Made by a program: the position numbers and the translations under genes. 11,601 nt of DNA from Gemmatimonadota bacterium (GTDB taxonomy: Bacteria; Gemmatimonadota; Gemmatimonadetes; Palauibacterales; Palauibacteraceae): NCBI GenBank assembly GCA_016649455.1, contig JAENXO010000037.1, positions 1 to 11,601 on the forward strand, written 5' to 3'. Positions 6,805 to 11,601 of the stretch are shown here, one piece after another. The notes under the pieces are model-generated. The model was not told the DNA's origin and made no database searches. It saw only the letters and a list, made by a program, of their open reading frames with translations. Position 1 is the first letter of the stretch, and each line of letters opens with the position of its first letter.

Positions 6805-7968
6805 CTATCCGATTCCGTCCAGCGCTTGCGCGAGATCGGCGACCAGATCGTCCGGATCCTCGATTCCGACCGACAGTCTGACGAGGCTGTCGGTGAGTCC
6901 CATCATCTCTCGACGCTCGGCAGGTACGGACGCGTGCGTCATGCGACCGGGAACTGAAATCAGGCTCTCGACGCCGCCGAGACTCTCGGCCAGCGCGAAC
7001 AACCGGGTCCGGCCGACCATCGATTCGGCCCGCTCCGGCGTCCCGACGTCGAGCGTAATCATCCCTCCGAACCCTCTCATCTGCCTGCGGGCGAGGTCAT
7101 GCTGAGGGTGGGCGGGCAGGCCCGGGTACAGGACCCGCTCGACTTCCGGGTGCTCGTCCAGGAAAACGGCGATCCTGGCCGCGTTGTCGCAGTGCGCGCG
7201 CATGCGGACATGCAGCGTCTTGGTCGAGCGCAACAGAAGGAAGCAATCCATCGGGCCCGGTACTGCGCCGGTCGCCATCTGTTGCCAGCCGAGCGCTTCC
7301 GCGAGCGGGTCCGAGTTGACTACGACGACGCCTCCGATGACGTCGCTGTGGCCGCCCAGGTACTTGGTCGACGAATGCACGACGAGGTCCGCGCCGAGTT
7401 CAATCGGACGCTGGAGCCAGGGCGTTGCGAAGGTGTTGTCGACCGCGAGCAGCGCTCCCGCCTCGTGCGCGATCGTCGCGCAGGCTTCGAGGTCGGTGAG
7501 CCGCATGAGGGGATTCGTCGGGGTCTCGAGGAACACGAGCCGGGCGCCCGGGCGGAGTCCGGCTCGAAGGGCCTCAGGGTCCGTCGAATCGATGAACTCG
7601 AACTCAATTCCGTAGCGCTCCCAGAACCGGAACAGGCGCTCGCTGCCTCCATACAGGTTGTCCCCGCACACGACCCTGTCACCACCGGACAGCGTCGCCT
7701 TGAGGATCGCCTCCATCGCCGCGAGTCCGGAGCCGAAAGCCCGGGCCGCGACCCCGCCTTCCAGCGCGGCGAGATTCGCTTCCAGCGCGGTACGCGTCGG
7801 GTTGGTCATCCGGGCGTACTCGTACCCGTTCCGGGGTTGCGCCACTCCGTCCTGCACGAATGTGGACGTCTGGTAGATCGGGGTCATGATCGCCCCGCTG
7901 TGCGGCTCAGGCTCCTGGCCTGCGTGTATGGCGAGAGTCCCGAAACCGTCGTCGGGAAGCGTGTGCAT
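6805..7968 (-). CDS. Cystathionine gamma-synthase/gamma-lyase family PLP enzyme
   Basis: A 387-residue enzyme of the Cys/Met metabolism PLP family, most likely cystathionine gamma-synthase (O-acyl-homoserine + cysteine) or cystathionine gamma-lyase. Seen: YARMTNPTR (51-59), GSGLAAMEA (79-87), the NLYGG tyrosine (Y106), D177 in VDNTF binding the PLP ring, the Schiff-base lysine K202 in SSTKYLGGHSD (199-209), GAVPGPMDCFLLLRSTKTLHVRM (234-256), and SLGGVESL...MTHASVP (329-349). The last two resemble cystathionine gamma-lyases and actinobacterial-type synthases more than E. coli MetB. Sequence alone does not separate the two reactions. The start at 7968 has AAAGGGAG 8 nt upstream; the earlier in-frame ATG at 7995 lies beyond that site and is disfavoured. 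It is the first gene of the minus-strand row. Confidence 0.92.
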   Translation of the reverse strand: MHTLPDDGFGTLAIHAGQEPEPHSGAIMTPIYQTSTFVQDGVAQPRNGYEYARMTNPTRTALEANLAALEGGVAARAFGSGLAAMEAILKATLSGGDRVVCGDNLYGGSERLFRFWERYGIEFEFIDSTDPEALRAGLRPGARLVFLETPTNPLMRLTDLEACATIAHEAGALLAVDNTFATPWLQRPIELGADLVVHSSTKYLGGHSDVIGGVVVVNSDPLAEALGWQQMATGAVPGPMDCFLLLRSTKTLHVRMRAHCDNAARIAVFLDEHPEVERVLYPGLPAHPQHDLARRQMRGFGGMITLDVGTPERAESMVGRTRLFALAESLGGVESLISVPGRMTHASVPAERREMMGLTDSLVRLSVGIEDPDDLVADLAQALDGIG

Positions 7969-8278
7969 GGTGTCATCTCCCTTTGTCTGCTTCATCTCAT
8001 TCGGCTGCGAAGGCCGGCGCGGGCTCGGGCGGACGCGCCCGAAGCTACATCGGTGTGGCTGCGCTGCGCACCGGCCGAACCCGCCGATACAGTCTCGGTC
8101 CGTCCCTTGATCCGATGATGAGAGATCGGCTCAGCGTCTGCTCATGTCCCGGAACGACAGATCGAGACAGAGGCGCCGCCGGCGTGGAGCAGGAACCACG
8201 AACCACCGTGCCGGGGCAGTTGCGTCGGCAGCCGATGGCCCTGCCTCGCGCCGGGATGCGCGGGTGGGTGAGTGGCCG
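7969..8278. other. Divergent intergenic region, no gene recognised
   Basis: This spans from the start of the PLP-enzyme gene to the likely start of the transposase-like gene. It contains the AAAGGGAG ribosome binding site of the PLP gene (7977-7984) and one hairpin (8025-8042). I found no match to SAM-I, SAM-II or SAH riboswitch cores, and no well-spaced sigma-70 promoter. Open frames crossing it are arginine-rich and lack three-base periodicity up to about 8243. Confidence 0.5.
8025..8042 (-). other. Leader hairpin upstream of the PLP-enzyme gene
   Basis: TCGGGCG, a 4-nt loop and CGCCCGA form a perfect 7-bp stem, 57 bases before the start codon of the PLP enzyme. It would sit in its 5' leader if transcription starts upstream. 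No anti-terminator partner or U-tract is evident. Confidence 0.3.
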
Positions 8279-8710
8279 GTGCAGGATCCGGACTGCCAGG
8301 TCGATCCCGGGACGGAGCGCCTCGCCCGCCCGGATCTCCAATCCGCCGATCGATCGTCGGACCGGGCCGCGCACCGCATGTATGCCGAGGTGGTGTGGTC
8401 GACCTTCGACCGCCTGCCGCTCGTCGCCCCGGGCGCGGGAACAGCGATCGAGGCCCAGTTGATTGCTCTGTGCCGCCGCCTCGATGTCGAGCCGGTCGCC
8501 GTCAAGGTCTCGGCCGCGAGAGTACGCCTGGTACTGCGTTTCAAGCCTGCCCATTCCATCGGTGCGGTCGTCACATCGCTCAAGCTGGGGTCGCAGGACG
8601 CCGCCGTACTGGCGGGACGTCCAATCCGCTGGGCGCCCGGCTTCGCCTGCATTTCGCTCTCTGTAACGGAAGTTCGTCGCCGGGCCCTCAGGCTCCGGGT
8701 GCGTGGCTGA
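8279..8710 (+). CDS. Degenerate IS200/RAYT-like (Y1 transposase fold) protein, catalytic residues lost
   Basis: The conserved part of this 143-residue frame resembles small IS200-like/REP-associated transposases: AHRMYAEVVWSTFDRLPLV (about 31-49), IALCRRLDVEPVAV (62-75), HSIGAVVTSLK (92-102) and RW-x2-GF...SLSV (117-129). In active members the HUH motif (HVH) follows the second block. Here the aligned residues read R81-V82-R83, and no catalytic tyrosine is found before the early stop in the arginine-rich tail (VRRRALRLRVRG). It therefore cannot cut DNA by the family mechanism. The frame has no stops and good codon periodicity from about 8243. Start is uncertain: GTG 8279 has GGTGA 7 nt upstream; ATG 8378 would cut into the conserved block; ATG 8144 adds a non-coding-looking Arg-rich stretch. 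It may be a decaying pseudogene or a domesticated protein. Confidence 0.55.
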   Translation: MQDPDCQVDPGTERLARPDLQSADRSSDRAAHRMYAEVVWSTFDRLPLVAPGAGTAIEAQLIALCRRLDVEPVAVKVSAARVRLVLRFKPAHSIGAVVTSLKLGSQDAAVLAGRPIRWAPGFACISLSVTEVRRRALRLRVRG

Positions 8711-8789
8711 AACAAGGGTTCCTTGCCTGCGCAGCGGAAGTTGGACCAAAGCCCTATGCCACACCCTTCCTTCCCGGGCTACCTTCATC

Positions 8790-8827
8790 CTGCCGGCCTG
8801 ACATCCGGCTGGTGATGAGGCCGGCAG
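8790..8827. other. 10-bp inverted repeat in the glmM leader
   Basis: CTGCCGGCCT (8790-8799) and AGGCCGGCAG (8818-8827) are perfect complements around an 18-nt loop. It lies 80 nt after the transposase-like gene and 51 nt before glmM. It could be an RNA stem in the glmM leader, a factor-dependent termination point, or a REP-like palindrome. No U-tract follows and no glmS-ribozyme core was recognised. Confidence 0.5.
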
Positions 8828-8877
8828 AGCAGGACCGGCCGGGACCGGGGGACAGGACTATCTGAAGGGAGAGGGCT

Positions 8878-10281
8878 GTGGCGGTCACGCACCCGCTGAT
8901 CATATCCGCGTCTGGAATCCGGGGCATCGTCGGACACACGATGACTCCGGAGATCACCAGCCGTTACGGCTCCGCGTTCGGCGCGTTTCTGCGCGACCGG
9001 GTCGGGAGTGGTGGGGTCACCGGACACTATGTGCTGGTTGGCCGCGACTCCCGGACATCCGGTCCACTCCTCGCCGATGCCGTTGCCGCGGGACTCTGCG
9101 CGGCGGGCGTGGACGTCCGCATGACCGGGATCGCGCCCACGCCCACTCACCTTCTCGCCGTACGGGATGATCCGGCTGCGATCGGTGGTCTGATCGTCAC
9201 GGCGTCCCACAACCCGGTCGAGTGGAACGGGCTGAAGCTTGCTTCCGCCGACGGTCGATTCGTCAGCCCGACCGATGGGGTCGCGATCCAGGCATTGTTC
9301 GAACAGGGGCCGACGCTGGCGGAGTGGGATGGCCTCGGCTCTCGAACAGATCGATCCGGAGTAATCGAACATCACATAGAGCGGATCCTCGGCCTCGACC
9401 TCGTCGACGTCGAGGCGATTCGGGAATGGGGTCCGGTGGTCGCGCTCGACTGTGTGCACGGCGCCGGGGCCGTGGTGGTCCCGGAGCTTCTGCGCCGACT
9501 CGGCTGCCGGGTGGAGGGAATCGGGCTCGAACCCGATGGCCGCTTCCCGCGCAATCCCGAGCCGACGCCCGAGAACCTGGGTGAGCTGGGAGAGCTGGTC
9601 CGGGCAACGAACTCCCCGGTCGGATTCGCGATCGACCCCGACTCGGACAGGCTGTCGATCGTTGACGAGACGGGAACGCCGATCGGTGAAGACTGGACGC
9701 TGGCGTTCGCGGTCGAGTACGTGCTGGGACGGCGGCCGGGGCCGGTGGTGACGAATCTCTCGTCCAGCCAGTCCATCGAAGACGCAGCAAAATCGGCGGG
9801 TGTTCCGTTCTACCGCAGTCCGGTGGGAGAGGCCCGGGTGGCGGAGCGAATGGCCGAGACCGGTGCCGTGATCGGTGGGGAAGGGAACGGCGGCGTCATG
9901 CTTCCGGATCTCAATCTCACCAGGGATGCCCCACTCGCGGCGGCACTCGTGCTCAGCCACCTCGCGGCGCGACAGGTCGGACCCACGGAACGACTGGGCA
10001 GTAGAACGCGGTATTCGATGGTCAAACGCAAGGCGCCGAGGCCGGCCGGTGGGGCCGAGCAGGCTTTCTCGGCGCTCGAACGGGAGTCCGGGCCCGGCGC
10101 GGAATTCGACCATGCGGACGGACTGCGTATCGTCTGGCCGGAGGCGCGGGAGTGGATTCACGTCAGGGCGTCCGGAACGGAACCGATCCTGCGTATCATA
10201 GCAGAGTCACCCGATGCGGCCCGGACCGAAGAACTGGTGGATTGGGCGAGCAGGCACGTGGATGCGCTCGGGACGGGATGA
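8878..10281 (+). CDS. glmM: Phosphoglucosamine mutase (GlmM)
   Basis: Alpha-D-phosphohexomutase family, 467 residues; converts glucosamine-6-phosphate to glucosamine-1-phosphate on the way to UDP-GlcNAc. Seen: SASGIRGIVG (10-19), the phosphoserine loop TASHNP with S110, the magnesium loop D253-P-D255-S-D257-R, the sugar-binding loop GGEGNGG (333-339), and the phosphate-binding RASGTEP (430-436). The sugar loop is of the EGNGG type, seen in archaeal and some bacterial mutases, rather than the GEQSGH of classic bacterial GlmM. The sequence alone would leave phosphomannomutase/phosphoglucomutase open, but glmS begins 26 nt downstream, which strongly favours GlmM. The GTG start has AGGGAG 6 nt upstream. 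Activation is by phosphorylation of the serine in this family. Confidence 0.9.
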   Translation: MAVTHPLIISASGIRGIVGHTMTPEITSRYGSAFGAFLRDRVGSGGVTGHYVLVGRDSRTSGPLLADAVAAGLCAAGVDVRMTGIAPTPTHLLAVRDDPAAIGGLIVTASHNPVEWNGLKLASADGRFVSPTDGVAIQALFEQGPTLAEWDGLGSRTDRSGVIEHHIERILGLDLVDVEAIREWGPVVALDCVHGAGAVVVPELLRRLGCRVEGIGLEPDGRFPRNPEPTPENLGELGELVRATNSPVGFAIDPDSDRLSIVDETGTPIGEDWTLAFAVEYVLGRRPGPVVTNLSSSQSIEDAAKSAGVPFYRSPVGEARVAERMAETGAVIGGEGNGGVMLPDLNLTRDAPLAAALVLSHLAARQVGPTERLGSRTRYSMVKRKAPRPAGGAEQAFSALERESGPGAEFDHADGLRIVWPEAREWIHVRASGTEPILRIIAESPDAARTEELVDWASRHVDALGTG

Positions 10282-10307
10282 ACAGAGACGTGAGAGGAAT
10301 CAGATAG

Positions 10308-11601
10308 ATGTGCGGAATCGTCGGATACATTGGAGCGCGCGAAGCCCAGCCAATTCTCCTCGACGGACTCAAGCGGCTGGAGTACCGCGGGTACGACTCG
10401 GCCGGGATCGCGGTGCAACGGGATGGGGCAGTCGAGGTACGTAAGGCCGCCGGGAAGCTCTCCGTGCTCCAGCGGAGCCTGGAACGCGAGCCGCTGCAAG
10501 GCACCTGCGGCATCGGACACACCCGCTGGGCCACGCATGGTGCGCCGACGACGATAAATGCCCACCCGCACTTCGCCGAAAGCGGACGCGTATCTCTGGT
10601 GCACAACGGGATCATCGAGAACTACGAGATCCTGAGGGCGAGGCTCGTTGAGCTGGGACACGAATTCCATACCGAGACCGACACTGAAGTGCTGTGTCAC
10701 CTGATCGACGAGGTATACGAGGGGAACCTGGAGCATGCCGTCGCGGCAGCGCTCACACGAGTCGAAGGGGCGTTCGGAATCGCGGTGATCGACGGTCGCG
10801 ACCCGGACAAGGTCGTCATTGCCCGTCGGGGCTCTCCGCTGCTCATCGGTGTGGGCGAGGAGGGGAAGGGTGAGATGTTCGTGGCCTCGGATGTAGCGGC
10901 CGTGCTCGAGCACACGCGCCAGGTTGTCTACCTCGACGATGGAGAGCTGGCGGTACTGCGCCGGGACGGCCACGAGATTCATTCGCTGTCAGAGTACGGT
11001 CCGGCGGGAAACCTGAATCGGATCGAGCGCGAGGTTCGACACATCGATTGGGACCTCGAGCGGATCGAAAAGGGTGGATTCGACCACTTCATGCTGAAGG
11101 AGATCTTCGAGCAGCCCGCCACGATCCAGGACGCGATGCGGGGGCGGCTGCTGGAGGACGATGGCAGCGCGCGGCTCGGAGGACTCCGACACCTCGACGA
11201 GGTTCTGAATCAGGTCGAACGAATCGTGATCATGGCGTGCGGGACCAGCTGGCACGCGGCACTGGTCGGGGAATACATGCTGGAGGACATCGCCCGGATT
11301 CCCGTCGAGGTGGAATACGCGTCGGAGTTCAGGTACCGGCGACCGGTCATCTCGGCGAACACGCTGGTAATCGCCATATCGCAGTCCGGGGAAACGGCGG
11401 ACACGCTCGCGGCGATGCGGGAGGCGAAGAGCCAGGGCGCCCCCGTCATGGGAATCGTGAACGTCGTCGGCTCCTCCATCGCGCGGGAATCGGACGGCGG
11501 AGTCTACATCCACTCGGGACCCGAGATCGGTGTCGCATCGACCAAGGCCTTCACCGGTCAGCTCACCGTGCTGGCGCTTTTCACACTGCTGATGGCCCGC
11601 A
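10308..11601 (+). CDS. glmS: Glutamine-fructose-6-phosphate aminotransferase (GlmS), 3' partial
   Basis: The first 431 codons are present, of about 610 in the family; the gene runs off the right edge. It makes glucosamine-6-phosphate from fructose-6-phosphate and glutamine, the substrate of the upstream GlmM. Seen: nucleophile Cys2 (MCGIVGYIG), the glutamine-binding motifs LEYRGYDSAG (24-33), HTRWATHG (71-78), HNGIIENY (99-106) and TETDTEVL (122-129), the linker with DHFMLKEIFEQP, and the first SIS domain with ACGTSWHAA at about 309 and SQSGETADT at about 359; the second begins at GVASTKAFTGQ. The ATG has AGAGGA 9 nt upstream. It is 26 nt after glmM, so they form an operon and there is no room for a glmS ribozyme in front of the gene. 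Confidence 0.97.
   Translation, partial: MCGIVGYIGAREAQPILLDGLKRLEYRGYDSAGIAVQRDGAVEVRKAAGKLSVLQRSLEREPLQGTCGIGHTRWATHGAPTTINAHPHFAESGRVSLVHNGIIENYEILRARLVELGHEFHTETDTEVLCHLIDEVYEGNLEHAVAAALTRVEGAFGIAVIDGRDPDKVVIARRGSPLLIGVGEEGKGEMFVASDVAAVLEHTRQVVYLDDGELAVLRRDGHEIHSLSEYGPAGNLNRIEREVRHIDWDLERIEKGGFDHFMLKEIFEQPATIQDAMRGRLLEDDGSARLGGLRHLDEVLNQVERIVIMACGTSWHAALVGEYMLEDIARIPVEVEYASEFRYRRPVISANTLVIAISQSGETADTLAAMREAKSQGAPVMGIVNVVGSSIARESDGGVYIHSGPEIGVASTKAFTGQLTVLALFTLLMAR

Noticed and set aside
5777..7105. Long plus-strand open frame (442 codons) opposite the M48 and PLP-enzyme genes
   Set aside because: It is antisense to two clear genes, is rich in His/Arg/Val, has no motif or ribosome binding site, and is explained by strong GC codon bias on the other strand.
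7099..8118. Plus-strand open frame (339 codons) opposite the PLP-enzyme gene
   Set aside because: Shadow of a full-length PLP enzyme with an intact active site.
7969..8160. SAM or SAH riboswitch in front of the sulfur-amino-acid enzyme
   Set aside because: None of the conserved core words or stem order could be found in the leader; only a simple 7-bp hairpin is present.
8144..8278. N-terminal extension of the transposase-like gene from the ATG at 8144
   Set aside because: The first 33 codons lack three-base periodicity, the translation is an arginine run, and there is no Shine-Dalgarno.
8045..8788. Minus-strand open frame (247 codons) opposite the transposase-like gene
   Set aside because: No recognisable domain; the plus frame shows both codon periodicity and family motifs.
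8711..8877. glmS ribozyme in the glmM-glmS leader
   Set aside because: The conserved ribozyme core is not recognisable, and glmS is second in the operon with only a 26-nt gap.
8785..10161. Long minus-strand open frame (458 codons) opposite glmM
   Set aside because: Antisense shadow of glmM with no recognisable domain.
1..11601. tRNA genes, CRISPR arrays, complete insertion sequences
   Set aside because: No tRNA-like T-loop and cloverleaf, no regularly spaced repeats, and no IS ends or target duplications were seen on either strand by eye.

Overview
This is a GC-rich bacterial chromosome segment, about 60-65% G+C by eye, with strong G/C preference at third codon positions and GTG/TTG starts. 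It carries ten recognisable protein genes plus one degenerate transposase-like gene. The gene content (ECF sigma/zinc-finger anti-sigma operon, exported bactofilin-like membrane protein, soluble-N-terminus M48 protease, a small IS200-like protein of the AHR-Y-x-x-VVWST type) is reminiscent of Gemmatimonadota or a related environmental phylum. That is an inference from general resemblance only; there is no rRNA or other taxonomic marker here.

Layout. (a) 1-2819, minus strand: an ECF sigma factor, its membrane anti-sigma factor, and an exported polymer-forming (bactofilin-like) membrane protein that runs off the left edge. Together they look like a cell-envelope stress operon. (b) 2820-2995: a divergent control region with a perfect 20-bp palindrome. 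(c) 2996-3484, plus strand: a small YfcE/MJ0936-type metallophosphoesterase, convergent with the next block. (d) 3504-7968, minus strand: a co-directional row, in transcription order a cystathionine gamma-synthase/lyase family PLP enzyme, an M48 metalloprotease, purD and mutM. purD and mutM overlap by one base, while the first two junctions contain hairpins or palindromes. (e) 7969-8278: a divergent intergenic region with one hairpin and no recognised riboswitch. (f) 8279-8710, plus strand: an IS200/RAYT-like protein that has lost both catalytic histidines and the tyrosine. (g) 8711-11601, plus strand: a glmM-glmS operon for UDP-GlcNAc precursor synthesis, with glmS cut by the right edge.

How the genes fit together. 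Two themes recur: envelope maintenance (sigma/anti-sigma/bactofilin-like, M48 protease, glmM-glmS for peptidoglycan precursors) and housekeeping metabolism or repair (purD, mutM, sulfur amino acid enzyme). The sigma operon and the M48 gene each have an upstream palindrome with the same 10-bp core (ATCCCGGGAT), a possible but unproven regulatory link.

I see no CRISPR array, tRNA, rRNA, complete insertion sequence or phage gene. Most of the window is ordinary. The parts most worth a second look are the catalytically dead transposase-like gene, the exported bactofilin-like protein under an ECF sigma factor, and the shared palindromes.
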